Source: a virus. Taken from it: a stretch of DNA of 22,614 nt. Shown piece by piece: positions 7,592-15,138 of the stretch. The position numbers and the translations under genes are program-made. Under the pieces are notes generated by a model, which saw nothing but the letters and a program-made list of their open reading frames with translations, made no database searches and was not told where the DNA came from. How positions within the stretch are numbered: the stretch's first letter is position 1; every line of letters starts with the position of its first letter. The DNA lies in IMG/VR virus record IMGVR_UViG_3300009059_000068, positions 1 through 22,614 of that record; one strand, given 5' to 3'.

Positions 7592-7741
7592 ATGAAAGTA
7601 ATTTACATGGAGCAAACATTAAACTTAATGGCTCAAACAAATTTAGAAGAGGTTAAAAATATTGTTTCTACAGGAGTTGTGAAACAAAAAGAATTTGGAA
7701 CATATTTAGTAATTGAAACAAAATCAGAAGAACTAATATAA
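7592..7741 (+). CDS. 49-aa hypothetical protein
   Basis: Small ORF 4 bases after the previous stop and 5 bases before the next start, which suggests an operon. The sequence (MKVIYMEQTLNLMAQ, then LEEVKNIVSTGVVKQKEFGTYLVIETK) has alternating helix and strand character. An internal ATG at 7607 would give a 44-aa form. No function recognised. Confidence 0.55.
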   Translation: MKVIYMEQTLNLMAQTNLEEVKNIVSTGVVKQKEFGTYLVIETKSEELI

Positions 7742-7746
7742 TTATT

Positions 7747-7971
7747 ATGGAAAATTTAGCAAAAGGATTAGGATTAATTTTAGGTGGAATTGCACTTATT
7801 ATTTTCGCAGCAGTGGTATTGGCATGGCCAGTGCAGTTATTATGGAATGGTTGTTTAGTCGACGCAGTTGATGGAATCCACCCAATTGGATTTTGGCAAG
7901 CGATGGGATTAAACTTCTTGTTCTCAATCCTATTTAAAAACTCCACTGGTTCAAATTCAAAAGAAAAATAA
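7747..7971 (+). CDS. Small membrane protein, 74 aa
   Basis: One strong hydrophobic helix (about residues 8-33, GLILGGIALIIFAAVVLAW) and a second weaker one (about 48-64, FWQAMGLNFLFSILF), with a polar Ser/Lys tail. It probably sits in the inner membrane as a hairpin. Function unknown. Stop and next start overlap in TAATGA. Confidence 0.7.
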   Translation: MENLAKGLGLILGGIALIIFAAVVLAWPVQLLWNGCLVDAVDGIHPIGFWQAMGLNFLFSILFKNSTGSNSKEK

Positions 7972-8243
7972 TGAGCAAAACAATTAAAGTTGTAAAATCG
8001 CCAAAAGAGGTTTATTTCGCAGAGACTATTGAATTTACTCTATTAATAGAGGACAAAGAAATATTATTTAGATATTTTGAGGATAGCAATGGAGCAGAAT
8101 CATTTCAATTGACTGATATTGGTTGGGGCCCTATAAGCGAAGAATATAATTTTATTGAAGATTTTATATTTAATGGATTTATCACCAAAGACACTGTGGT
8201 TGGAGAAGAATTTAGTGAAAAAGATTTACAAGAATACTTATAA
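7971..8243 (+). CDS. Hypothetical acidic protein, 90 aa
   Basis: Begins in the stop codon of the membrane protein gene (TAATGA). The sequence is acidic with many aromatic residues (FRYFEDSNGAESFQL, WGPISEEYNFIEDFIF) and reads as a small mixed alpha/beta domain. No motif recognised. The next gene starts 7 bases after its stop. Confidence 0.65.
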   Translation: MSKTIKVVKSPKEVYFAETIEFTLLIEDKEILFRYFEDSNGAESFQLTDIGWGPISEEYNFIEDFIFNGFITKDTVVGEEFSEKDLQEYL

Positions 8244-8250
8244 ATAAAAA

Positions 8251-8697
8251 ATGGAAACTATCATATTTGACCTTGACGGAACATTAGCAATCATTGATAA
8301 AAGACGTGCTTTGGCAACTAAAGCTGATGGCAAAATTGATTGGGATGTTTTCTTTGCACCTGAGAATATTCAGTTGGATGAACCAAATATCCCAGTTATT
8401 AAAATGCTAAAAGCACTTACTAATGATTATTGTATTGTAATTTTTAGTGGAAGAGATGACATTAGTGCTGAAGAGACCCTTAATTGGTTGAATTATTATG
8501 GAATCTATCCAGATATGATTAAAATGCGCCGTCACGGAAGTTTTGTACCAGACGACAAATTGAAAAAACTTTGGTTAGAAGACCTAAGAAAACAGGACTA
8601 TCAGGTTATTTGTGCTTATGATGATCGAGACAAAGTTGTAAAGATGTGGAGAGATAATGGTGTTCCATGTTTCCAAGTTGCAGAAGGTGACTTTTAA
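8251..8697 (+). CDS. HAD-family polynucleotide 3'-phosphatase-like protein
   Basis: A 148-aa HAD hydrolase. Motif I is FDLDGT at residues 6-11 (nucleophile Asp7, acid/base Asp9), motif II is FSGR at 65-68, Lys at 103 or 105 could be motif III, and motif IV is YDDRD at 123-127. The C-terminal pattern DDRDKVVKMWRDNGVPCFQVAEGDF is typical of the phosphatase half of T4 polynucleotide kinase (Pnkp) and its stand-alone relatives. The expected role is removing 3'-phosphate or 2',3'-cyclic phosphate ends before ligation. The kinase half appears as a separate gene at 13767 and an RNA ligase at 15147, so T4-type end healing may be split over two genes here. A nucleotidase acting on another substrate is possible. 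Confidence 0.78.
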   Translation: METIIFDLDGTLAIIDKRRALATKADGKIDWDVFFAPENIQLDEPNIPVIKMLKALTNDYCIVIFSGRDDISAEETLNWLNYYGIYPDMIKMRRHGSFVPDDKLKKLWLEDLRKQDYQVICAYDDRDKVVKMWRDNGVPCFQVAEGDF

Positions 8698-8707
8698 AAA
8701 ATAAAAT

Positions 8708-9487
8708 ATGCCAGAATTAGCAGAGTTAAAATTAACGGCAACTTATATTAATCAACTTTCAAAAGGTTTGATTTTTAATAAGATTGAAAAGAATCCAGAA
8801 CATAAAGGAGCTGAAGTTAGTTCACCCTACCCAGAATTTAAAATTAAGGCCGAAAGCCGAGGTAAAGAATTGTTGGTATTTCTATTTGATAGTACAAGTT
8901 ATATTTCAATTAGAATGAATATGGGAATGGCAGGACATTTTCAAATGACAGAAACTGGTAATGAATCTAAACATGCTCATCTTAAATTTTACACAAAATG
9001 TGGTAAAACACTAAGCTTTGTAGATGTTCGAAGATTTGGAAAATGGAAGGTTGGATATGAATGGTCAGATGATCGAGGTCCAGATCCAACAACTGAATAC
9101 GAGAAATTTGTGCATAATATATGTTTAAATCTTCATAAAAAGGAATTTGATAAACCAATTCACTTGGTGATGATGAATCAAAAATACTTTAATGGGATTG
9201 GAAACTATTTAAGAGCAGAAATTTTGTATAGAGTTCCAGAAGCAAATCCATTCCTTCCAGCAAGAGATGTTATTACAAACCATCCAGAAATTCTAACACT
9301 GTGTTGCGATCTTCCAAAACTTGCATTTGTAATGGGAGGTGGAAGTATCAAAGATTGGAAAAATCCATTTGGTGAAGAGGCAGCCCCAGAACATTTCTTT
9401 CAGTGCTACTCAAATCCAACAATGGATAACATAGTTGATAATAATGGCCGAAGATTCTGGTATGACCCTAAATGGAACAATAACTAA
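8708..9487 (+). CDS. Formamidopyrimidine-DNA glycosylase (Fpg/Nei family), zincless type
   Basis: A 259-aa base-excision repair enzyme. The N-terminus MPELAEL gives the catalytic Pro2 and Glu3 after Met removal, and Lys53 in SRGKELL matches the conserved beta-hairpin lysine. FVDVRRFGKW (about 103-112) is the damaged-strand loop and NGIGNYLRAEIL (about 162-173) is the helix-two-turn-helix. The usual C-terminal zinc finger with four Cys is absent: only one Cys is left in FFQCYSNPT, followed by GRRFWYDPKW, which resembles the zincless finger of NEIL1-like and plant enzymes and keeps an Arg for binding. Expected role: removal of oxidised bases from phage DNA. The next gene starts 4 bases downstream. 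Confidence 0.87.
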   Translation: MPELAELKLTATYINQLSKGLIFNKIEKNPEHKGAEVSSPYPEFKIKAESRGKELLVFLFDSTSYISIRMNMGMAGHFQMTETGNESKHAHLKFYTKCGKTLSFVDVRRFGKWKVGYEWSDDRGPDPTTEYEKFVHNICLNLHKKEFDKPIHLVMMNQKYFNGIGNYLRAEILYRVPEANPFLPARDVITNHPEILTLCCDLPKLAFVMGGGSIKDWKNPFGEEAAPEHFFQCYSNPTMDNIVDNNGRRFWYDPKWNNN

Positions 9488-9491
9488 AAGA

Positions 9492-10361
9492 ATGAAAAAT
9501 ATATTAGTAACAGGTGGAGCCGGCTTTGTCGGCTCCAACCTTATTAAAAAGCTTAAAGAATCACATCCAGATTCTACAATTGTTAGCCTTGATAATTACT
9601 TTACAGGAAAGGAAGAGAACCATGTTCCTGGGGTTGAATATTACCATGGACATACATGGGAAGCTGACCATATCTTCAGAAACCGTGAATTTGATACAGT
9701 GTTTCATTTTGGAGAATATAGTAGAATCGTTAAATCATTTGAAGATATTGATTTTGTTCATCGAAGCATTCTATCAGGAACACCGATTATCTTAGAATTG
9801 TGTAGAAAATGGGGTGCAAAACTTATTTACTCAGCAAGTTCAAGTAAATTTGGGAATGGTGGTAAGGATGAGAACTTGAGTCCATACTCTTGGATGAAGT
9901 CAAAAATGGTAGAACTTATTAAGAACTACGGAACATGGTATGGCTTGAATTATGAGATATGTTATTTCTTTAATGTATATGGTCCAGGCCAAATAACAAC
10001 CGGTGATTATGCAACTGTGATTGGAATCTTTGAGCGACAATTTAGAGCTGGAGAATTATTAACTGTTGTTTCTCCAGGAACCCAAACCAGAGATTTCACA
10101 CACATTTATGATATTGTTAGTGGACTTATTAAAGCGGCTGAAAAGGATCCAGCAATGAATCACGAATGGCATCTAAGATCTGGAGTTAATGTTTCAATGA
10201 TAGAATTAACTAGAATGTTCAATAGTGCATATACTATAATTCCTGAAAGACGAGGAGAGAGATTCACTAGTGAAGAGTTTCCATCAGATACTGAAACTTT
10301 ATTGGACTGGAAGCCTATAAATAACCTAAAAGATTGGATTAACCAAATTATAACAGAATGA
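9492..10361 (+). CDS. NAD-dependent sugar-nucleotide epimerase/dehydratase
   Basis: A 289-aa extended SDR protein. The NAD-binding GGAGFVG is at residues 8-14, the acid residue after strand 2 is in SLDNYFTG, and the catalytic pair Y132/K136 lies in PYSWMK with the preceding Ser in SASSSKFG. FFNVYGPGQ and the later RDFTHIYDIV are typical of UDP-glucose 4-epimerase-like enzymes. The ATG at 9492 puts the Rossmann motif at the usual place; an upstream ATG at 9435 would add 19 residues without function and overlap the glycosylase gene. Likely used for modifying surface sugars or hydroxylated bases; the substrate cannot be told. The stop overlaps the next start (10358). Confidence 0.85.
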   Translation: MKNILVTGGAGFVGSNLIKKLKESHPDSTIVSLDNYFTGKEENHVPGVEYYHGHTWEADHIFRNREFDTVFHFGEYSRIVKSFEDIDFVHRSILSGTPIILELCRKWGAKLIYSASSSKFGNGGKDENLSPYSWMKSKMVELIKNYGTWYGLNYEICYFFNVYGPGQITTGDYATVIGIFERQFRAGELLTVVSPGTQTRDFTHIYDIVSGLIKAAEKDPAMNHEWHLRSGVNVSMIELTRMFNSAYTIIPERRGERFTSEEFPSDTETLLDWKPINNLKDWINQIITE

Positions 10362-10837
10362 GCGGAAAAATAGCAATTGTCGGTGCTGCGGCTACCGGAA
10401 AGGATTACTTAAGAAAACGTATGATGGATCGAGGATTCAGTTATGGCGTTTCATGTACAACCCGTTCACCGAGAGAGGGAGAAGTACATGGGAAAGATTA
10501 TTACTATCTAACAACTGAGGAATTTGATAGTAAAATAGAAAGAGGAGAATTTGCAGAATGGCAAGAATTTAATGGTTGGAAGTACGGACTAACTAAAGAT
10601 GAATTTAATCGATGTGATGTAATGATTCTAAATGCTGAGGCTGTTACCCTACTTGAACCAGAATATAGAAACAAATTGTTTGTAATCTATTTAGATATTC
10701 CAGAAGAGATTCGTAGAGAGCGTTTGGGAGTTCGAGATGACAAAAATGATTCTATAGATAGGAGAATTAATGCGGATAACGATCAATTTAGAAACTTTTT
10801 TGAATTTGATTGTAAAATAACTAATGAGAATTTTTAA
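10358..10837 (+). CDS. Guanylate kinase-like protein with altered P-loop
   Basis: A 159-aa protein of the guanylate kinase family (T4 uses gp1 for a related dNMP kinase step). GMP-binding features are clear: SCTTRSPREGEVHGKDYYYLT (about 31-52) and EFAEWQEFNGWKYG. The P-loop reads GAAATGKD, with Asp instead of Ser/Thr after the Lys, which normally binds Mg-ATP. The lid region RRERLGVRDDKNDSIDRR is also short. It is somewhat shorter than cellular Gmk (about 200 aa). Either the enzyme works with a modified site or it has a different role such as binding a modified nucleotide. Overlaps the epimerase stop by 4 bases. Confidence 0.78.
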   Translation: MSGKIAIVGAAATGKDYLRKRMMDRGFSYGVSCTTRSPREGEVHGKDYYYLTTEEFDSKIERGEFAEWQEFNGWKYGLTKDEFNRCDVMILNAEAVTLLEPEYRNKLFVIYLDIPEEIRRERLGVRDDKNDSIDRRINADNDQFRNFFEFDCKITNENF

Positions 10838-10838
10838 T

Positions 10839-10850
10839 AATATATAAAAT
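10839..10850 (+). promoter_or_regulatory. Possible late promoter motif AATATATAAAAT
   Basis: AT-rich motif with ATATATAA, 16 bases before the ATG at 10866, in the only gap of this stretch. Weak evidence. Confidence 0.3.
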
Positions 10851-10865
10851 CTAAAACAAATAATC

Positions 10866-11378
10866 ATGGCGAAAGCAAAATCAATTAAAGAATTAAAAGA
10901 CCTACGTGCTCAATTAGAAGTTGAAGTTAACGAGGCACAGACAGAATTGGCAACTCGAGAATATTCTGTAGATTTGGAAAACACGCAAAACATCAACGCA
11001 ATTTTAAAACAAATTGACAAGAGTTATGAGTGGAACATTAAAAATGCGGCTTTCTTGATTAATCTTTACGATTCTATTGCAGATCAAAAAAGAATTAATG
11101 CAAATGCAGAAGAGAAAACTTCAGTTGTAAAATTAAACAACTTACAAATCAACACACTTTACACAGTATTAACTAACATCACTGGAACTGGTATTGAGGC
11201 TGCAAGAACATTTACACGTCTTTTAACAAATGTAGGAGCTCAAATCTCTGAAGCGTTGAAAGAAATGGCAGATGACAATAAAGTTGTTCAAGAGAAACAC
11301 GTTCAATTAGCTGAATTGGATGTTGCTATCGAGCAGGCTTCTAAACCAACTGTTGAAGTTGAAGAACTAGCAAAATAA
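10866..11378 (+). CDS. Coiled-coil protein, 170 aa
   Basis: Almost entirely helical with long heptad-like stretches: residues about 3-70 (IKELKDLRAQLEVEVNEAQ) and about 135-165 (EKHVQLAELDVAIEQA). A central segment LNNLQINTLYTVLTNITGTGIEAART separates them. Codons such as ACA, CAA and GTT are used as in the structural genes, so high expression is plausible. No family recognised. It has its own candidate late-type motif upstream. Confidence 0.72.
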   Translation: MAKAKSIKELKDLRAQLEVEVNEAQTELATREYSVDLENTQNINAILKQIDKSYEWNIKNAAFLINLYDSIADQKRINANAEEKTSVVKLNNLQINTLYTVLTNITGTGIEAARTFTRLLTNVGAQISEALKEMADDNKVVQEKHVQLAELDVAIEQASKPTVEVEELAK

Positions 11379-11383
11379 TCATT

Positions 11384-11920
11384 ATGAAATTAGCGAGTAA
11401 ATCTAAAAAACGTTTAGATCTGCTAGAAGCTATCCAAGAAGGTATCACAACTCGTGATGTTTTCGAAACAATTGACTATAAGGCTCAGAGTGAGGATAAG
11501 ATAAAACAATTTATCTATCCTCACCTTCTTACTCAATTGACTGAGTATATCATGGATAAAAAGGGCTTTAGCAGAGGACTTGCCAAAGAAAAGGCAAGAA
11601 CAATGATTAAGTGGGAGGGAAATGTTAACACAACCGTGAAACATATCCAGTTCATGGGTACTCAAAATCGCCCAGATATGACCATTGAAAGCGAAGGTGT
11701 AACTATTGCCATTGAATTTAAAAAAGGTGATAGAGGTTCAGCACTTAGAGAAGGATTTGGACAGGCATTAGTATATTCTACGGCATATGATTTTGTTATT
11801 TATATGTTTATTGATACTTCTGATGAGGGTAAAATATCAAATGGAGCTACGGCAGTTAATGAACAAAGATTCCTACAAAACTTGTGGGATAATTTTAATG
11901 TAAAATTTGCAATCGTATAA
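11384..11920 (+). CDS. PD-(D/E)XK nuclease-like protein
   Basis: A 178-aa protein with the PD-(D/E)XK pattern: RPDMTI (Pro97-Asp98), then AIEFKKG (Glu111-x-Lys113), then EGFGQALVY with Gln127, which matches the motif IV helix of restriction-like nucleases. The N-terminal 60 residues are helical and basic. Such proteins act as resolvases, repair nucleases or restriction-like enzymes in phages. The substrate cannot be told. The next gene starts at 11921, one base after this one ends. Confidence 0.72.
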   Translation: MKLASKSKKRLDLLEAIQEGITTRDVFETIDYKAQSEDKIKQFIYPHLLTQLTEYIMDKKGFSRGLAKEKARTMIKWEGNVNTTVKHIQFMGTQNRPDMTIESEGVTIAIEFKKGDRGSALREGFGQALVYSTAYDFVIYMFIDTSDEGKISNGATAVNEQRFLQNLWDNFNVKFAIV

Positions 11921-12442
11921 ATGAAAGTATTTGTAACATCAAACCAACAATTTGGTAGACCAGGGGCGATTAAAGCCTATAAAAGACCATTCAAATCCTT
12001 GAATGAAATGAACCAAGAACTTCTTAATGCTTGGAATTCAGTTGTTTCTCCTGAGGATATTGTATATGTTCTTGGTAACTTTGCATGGGATCCAGAAACT
12101 ACTGAGGTGTTTATTAAGAATCTAAATGGAGATATTGTAGTTATTAGTGGTGAATATGACAAGGCAACCGCCGACATCGCATTAACTCTAGGGTTTGATG
12201 ATGTAGAATTTTTATATAACTCTATAGAAGAGCATCCTGAAGCGAACGTAGTAATGTCGTATTGGCCCCTAGTCGATTGGCCAAATAAATCTAAAGGAAG
12301 CTATTCTATTATAGGACATCCAAGTTCTAAATACAAAACAGACCATAAAGCAAGAGTAATCAATTGCGCGTGTGATAACTGGGAATATAAGCCAGTTGAA
12401 GTTACTAAGCTTATTGACCTCTTCGAAGAGGTTAACCAGTAA
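11921..12442 (+). CDS. Metallophosphoesterase-fold protein lacking metal ligands
   Basis: A 173-aa protein that follows the calcineurin-like phosphoesterase template along its length: FVTSNQQFGR, then KRPFKSLNEMNQELLNAWN, VYVLGNFAW, LNGDIVVISGEYD, YWPLVDW and SIIGHPSS. In active relatives these read SD-x-H-x-x-H, LGDF, GNHD, HYP and GHxH. Here Asp8 is Asn, His10 is Gln, the LGD Asp is Asn53, GNHD is GEYD (77-80), the HYP His is Tyr114, and the last His is Ser135. Nearly every metal ligand is replaced while the fold-defining residues stay. It is therefore probably catalytically dead and acts by binding. Confidence 0.8.
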   Translation: MKVFVTSNQQFGRPGAIKAYKRPFKSLNEMNQELLNAWNSVVSPEDIVYVLGNFAWDPETTEVFIKNLNGDIVVISGEYDKATADIALTLGFDDVEFLYNSIEEHPEANVVMSYWPLVDWPNKSKGSYSIIGHPSSKYKTDHKARVINCACDNWEYKPVEVTKLIDLFEEVNQ

Positions 12443-12444
12443 AA

Positions 12445-12472
12445 TGTTAATAACTTGTTAATAACTTTAACA
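12445..12472 (+). repeat. Tandem TGTTAATAACT and inverted TGTTAA/TTAACA site
   Basis: TGTTAATAACT occurs twice in a row (12445-12455 and 12456-12466). The second copy runs into TTTAACA, forming TGTTAATAACTTTAACA (12456-12472), a near-palindrome that recurs exactly at 14735-14751 and 17967-17983. A protein binding site upstream of the sigma gene promoter is plausible. Confidence 0.6.
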
Positions 12473-12523
12473 TAAATTTAACATAAAAAGTTTTACCGAT
12501 TCAAACAAATTGATTATATTTAC
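12466..12523 (+). promoter_or_regulatory. Composite promoter of the sigma factor gene
   Basis: TTTAACA at 12466 and 12477 (11-base spacing), TTTTACC at 12491 and TATATTTAC at 12515. The gap from the second TTTAACA to TATATTTAC is the same as at 13738, 14794, 18026 and 19504. No hairpin is built around TTTTACC in this copy. Confidence 0.75.
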
Positions 12524-12559
12524 ACTATAATTAATAAACAAATAAAAACAAAAACATCT

Positions 12560-13156
12560 ATGGCAAGCTACAGAGAATTAACAGAAAACTTTTTGCAAAC
12601 ACGTTCAGACGCAGATTTCACAGCATTATTCTACAAAGTTAAACCGGGACTAACATCTTACGTTAACAAAATTGTCAAAGATAGAGAATTAGCAGAAGAT
12701 ATTGCTATTAACACATTAACAAAAATGTGGACTAAAATCGATCAGTACGATCCACAATACCAAATCACAACTTGGTTGTATCGTATTGCGTTCAACGATG
12801 CATTGGGACATATTAGCAACCGAAACAAACAATCATCTCTTGATAAATTGTCAGAGTTTGGTGTAGAAATTAATGAAGCTGGCGAATTCACTACAGGATT
12901 GCAAGGTGCATTCGAGGATTACGAAATGAAAACTGAACAGGATTTCATTGATGAAGATAATGAAATGATGGAGAAGTATGGTAAAACTCTTAAAGCTATC
13001 GATTCATTAAAAGAGGCTTACAAAGGTATTATTGTAGATCGTTTGATTAATGAAATGAAATACGAAGATATTGCAGAGAAACATAACTTGCCTCTTCAAA
13101 CAATTAAGAATCGTATTCGTCGCGGTAAAGCAATCATCGAAGAATCTGTAGCATAA
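12560..13156 (+). CDS. RNA polymerase sigma factor, ECF-like
   Basis: A 198-aa sigma-70-family protein with regions 2 and 4 only. Region 2 is about residues 15-85: YVNKIVKDRELAEDIAINTLTKMW, then YQITTWLYRIAFNDALGHISNR, the normal ECF helix pair. Region 4 is about 145-196, with DIAEKHNLPLQTIKNRIRRGKAII as the helix-turn-helix. An acidic linker of about 50 residues (EDYEMKTEQDFIDEDNE) joins them. It probably redirects host RNA polymerase to phage late promoters, as T4 gp55 does; the GATATATAA motif is a candidate target. It has its own composite promoter and its stop overlaps the start of the next gene. Confidence 0.88.
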   Translation: MASYRELTENFLQTRSDADFTALFYKVKPGLTSYVNKIVKDRELAEDIAINTLTKMWTKIDQYDPQYQITTWLYRIAFNDALGHISNRNKQSSLDKLSEFGVEINEAGEFTTGLQGAFEDYEMKTEQDFIDEDNEMMEKYGKTLKAIDSLKEAYKGIIVDRLINEMKYEDIAEKHNLPLQTIKNRIRRGKAIIEESVA

Positions 13157-13371
13157 TGGTAGTTGTAGTTTATAGAAAATCAGAGCGTTCAAAAACAAAA
13201 TACATGACCGTATTTCCAAATGAACAAACACCCGATAAAATTATCAATGGTCGAGCCCGAAAGCCCATGATTCCAGATGAGTATATCATCGATGAGATTG
13301 GAGTTGGAGAAAGATTTATTGAGGACTATAAAAACCAATATAAAATTAAAAAGCATGAAGTTATTGAATAA
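13156..13371 (+). CDS. Hypothetical 71-aa protein
   Basis: Starts in the sigma gene's stop codon (TAATGG). Residues 1-25 (VVVVYRKSERSKTKYMTVFPNE) look like a beta hairpin with basic loops, followed by NGRARKPMIPDEYIIDEIGVG. No family recognised. Overlap with the sigma gene suggests a related role, for example an anti-sigma or sigma partner, but nothing in the sequence proves it. Confidence 0.65.
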   Translation: MVVVVYRKSERSKTKYMTVFPNEQTPDKIINGRARKPMIPDEYIIDEIGVGERFIEDYKNQYKIKKHEVIE

Positions 13372-13693
13372 AATATCGTGGATTACTAGGAGATGGAATT
13401 ATAAATTTCAACTCTTGAATGTTTATCTACATGATGGTAATGAAAGCTGGGGTATTGATATTGCAACTTTTATTATAAACCATAGGGCTAGTTCACTATT
13501 TTCAATTATGTTGAGATTTCCAAATCTCACAACTGTTAAAAAATTAACAATAGATGAGTTCGATATTTTTTATTTAAGAAAACCGTTATATGATGATTAT
13601 GATAACTTAAGCGATTCTAAATTATGGGGATCAAAACTTACCAAATTTCAAATATTTAGGCTATCAATTCTAGAAAAAATATTTAAACTTTAA
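13355..13693 (+). CDS. Hypothetical 112-aa protein
   Basis: I place the start at the ATG at 13355, which overlaps the preceding gene by 17 bases; an in-frame ATG at 13277 would overlap it by 95. The sequence is basic at the N-terminus (MKLLNKISWITRRWNYKFQLL) and then reads LHDGNESWGIDIATFIINHRASSLFSIMLRFPN, a mixed alpha/beta region. No family recognised. It ends 14 bases before a terminator-promoter module. Confidence 0.6.
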   Translation: MKLLNKISWITRRWNYKFQLLNVYLHDGNESWGIDIATFIINHRASSLFSIMLRFPNLTTVKKLTIDEFDIFYLRKPLYDDYDNLSDSKLWGSKLTKFQIFRLSILEKIFKL

Positions 13694-13746
13694 CATAAAT
13701 TTAACACTCCAGATTTTACCGTCTGGGGTTTTTTGTTTATATTTAC
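13689..13746 (+). promoter_or_regulatory. Composite promoter overlapping a terminator
   Basis: TTTAACA at 13689 and 13700, TTTTACC at 13714 and TATATTTAC at 13738. The TTTTACC box is in the loop of the terminator at 13707-13734. Drives the P-loop kinase gene at 13767. Confidence 0.78.
13707..13734 (+). terminator. Intrinsic terminator fused to a promoter
   Basis: CTCCAGA (13707-13713) pairs with TCTGGGG (13722-13728; one G-T pair), loop TTTTACCG, then six T. It ends the sigma operon. Confidence 0.8.
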
Positions 13747-13766
13747 ACTATAATTAAAACAAACAA

Positions 13767-14180
13767 ATGAAAAATTTAATACTATTAAGAGGATTACCTG
13801 GAAGTGGAAAATCGACAACTGCAAAATTGTTAGGAGCTGGTGGAGCTGGAACTGCACATTTTGAAGCTGATATGTTTTTCATGGTCGATGGAGAATACAA
13901 ATTTGATGTAGCAAAAATCAAAGATGCACACCAATGGTGTCAAAGTTCAGTGGAACATGCAATGTTAATGAATCACACAACTGGATATAATAGTACAATC
14001 ATCGTTTCAAATACGTTTACTCAAGAATGGGAAATGGAAGTTTACTATAACCTTGCAAAAGAATGGGGTTATCGAGTAACTTCTCTAATTGTAGAAAACC
14101 GACATGAGGGAGTTAATGTTCACGGAGTTCCTCAAGAAACCTTGGACAAAATGAAACAAAGGTTTGAAATTAAACTATAA
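13767..14180 (+). CDS. P-loop kinase, polynucleotide kinase-like
   Basis: A 137-aa P-loop protein. RGLPGSGKST (residues 8-17) is the Walker A, with the RG-LPGSGKS form typical of the Pnkp/N4BP2-like kinases. EADMFF (about 33-38) gives the catalytic Asp, YKFD and KDAHQWCQSSVEHAM (about 51-65) fit the helix after it, and VSNTFTQEWEMEVYYNLAKEWGY (about 86-108) matches the D-N-T-N-x-x-x-x-E-M pattern. Expected role: phosphorylating 5'-OH ends of RNA or DNA. It is about half the length of T4 Pnkp because the phosphatase is a separate gene (8251). It has its own promoter. Confidence 0.82.
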   Translation: MKNLILLRGLPGSGKSTTAKLLGAGGAGTAHFEADMFFMVDGEYKFDVAKIKDAHQWCQSSVEHAMLMNHTTGYNSTIIVSNTFTQEWEMEVYYNLAKEWGYRVTSLIVENRHEGVNVHGVPQETLDKMKQRFEIKL

Positions 14181-14190
14181 TATATAGAAT

Positions 14191-14730
14191 ATGAAAAAAG
14201 CAATAATGACATTTGAAAAGTACACAACCTACTCTGAATTGAGTAAAGGTAAGTGGGGAACGCCAGAAGAGATGATGACGGATGCTGAATTTATTATTGG
14301 AAGAGTATTACCAACTAATGATAAAAAATGGATTAAAGATATTGAAGACCAGTCGACAGACCAGGGAATCAAGTTCCAAGCAACACTTTCAGGTGGCGAT
14401 GTTATTCACATGTATATGGTTTCAAAATGGAGAATGAACATGGATTCGTGGGAATTCTATTTGAATAAAAAGAAAATCAAATCATTTGAACTTATTAAAG
14501 TCTTAGAGGAGAAATATATGTCAGACCTTGAGAAATTCTTAAAGTATGCATTTTCATATGATTTTTATGCACAGTACATAGATAATGGTACTCAGTATAA
14601 AAATGCAGTGGCTAATAATGATAGAATAGAGGCAAACTTTAAAGCGTTGAGCCCTAAAGATAAAAAGAGTGCAATTGAAGCTCTCGAAGCAAAATTTGGA
14701 AAGGAATTATCGTCAAAGGTATTCAAGTAG
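14191..14730 (+). CDS. Hypothetical 179-aa protein with possible capsid-targeting N-terminus
   Basis: The N-terminus MKKAIMTFEKYTTYSEL resembles the MKK-x-K-x-FEEF start of three genes downstream, but less well. The middle (ATLSGGDVIHMYMVSKWRMNMDSWEFYLNKKKIKSF) looks like a small beta-domain and the C-terminal 70 residues are helical (ALSPKDKKSAIEALEAKFGKELSS). AATATATAGAATATG precedes the start, a late-type motif. No family recognised. It ends just before the next terminator-promoter module. Confidence 0.65.
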   Translation: MKKAIMTFEKYTTYSELSKGKWGTPEEMMTDAEFIIGRVLPTNDKKWIKDIEDQSTDQGIKFQATLSGGDVIHMYMVSKWRMNMDSWEFYLNKKKIKSFELIKVLEEKYMSDLEKFLKYAFSYDFYAQYIDNGTQYKNAVANNDRIEANFKALSPKDKKSAIEALEAKFGKELSSKVFK

Positions 14731-14734
14731 AAAT

Positions 14735-14751
14735 TGTTAATAACTTTAACA
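14735..14751 (+). repeat. TGTTAATAACTTTAACA site
   Basis: Exact copy of the sequence at 12456-12472 and 17967-17983; inverted TGTTAA/TTAACA. Confidence 0.65.
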
Positions 14752-14802
14752 AAAATTTAACACTCCAGATTTTTTAATCTGGAGTTTTTTGTTTATATTT
14801 AC
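14745..14802 (+). promoter_or_regulatory. Composite promoter overlapping a terminator
   Basis: TTTAACA at 14745 and 14756 and TATATTTAC at 14794. The loop of the terminator carries TTTTTTAA in place of TTTTACC, so the -33 box is weaker. Drives the genes from 14827. Confidence 0.72.
14763..14790 (+). terminator. Intrinsic terminator fused to a promoter
   Basis: CTCCAGAT (14763-14770) pairs with ATCTGGAG (14777-14784), then six T. Confidence 0.85.
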
Positions 14803-14826
14803 ATATCTAATTAAAACAATAACAAT

Positions 14827-15138
14827 ATGAAAAAATTTAAAGTACTAGATTTTCAACAAGCTGATAGTTTAACAGTTGGTTCATCATTAAAAGGTTATAT
14901 CAATGCAACATATAGTCAATTGCTAGAAATCTTAGGAGAACCTACATACAATGAACCATCGGGAGACGGCAAAGTTCAAGTTGAATGGGTGGTATCTTTT
15001 GAAGGAGATATTTTTACAATATATGATTGGAAAACATTCTCAAGGGAATATACTGAAACCGAATTAAAGGAGTTTAATGTTGGAGGTAAAACATACGCTG
15101 GTTACTTCATAGAAAAAATAGAATCATTACTTAAATAA
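14827..15138 (+). CDS. Hypothetical 103-aa protein
   Basis: First gene after a composite promoter. Reads as a small alpha+beta domain: GSSLKGYINATYSQLLEILGEPTYNEPSGDGKVQVEWVVSFEGDIFTIYDWKTF. The order 'helix, LGEP, K-x-x-x-EW-x-V, G-x-x-FTIYDWK' looks like a widespread phage family, but I cannot name it or give a function. Expressed in one unit with the RNA ligase that starts 9 bases later. Confidence 0.7.
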   Translation: MKKFKVLDFQQADSLTVGSSLKGYINATYSQLLEILGEPTYNEPSGDGKVQVEWVVSFEGDIFTIYDWKTFSREYTETELKEFNVGGKTYAGYFIEKIESLLK

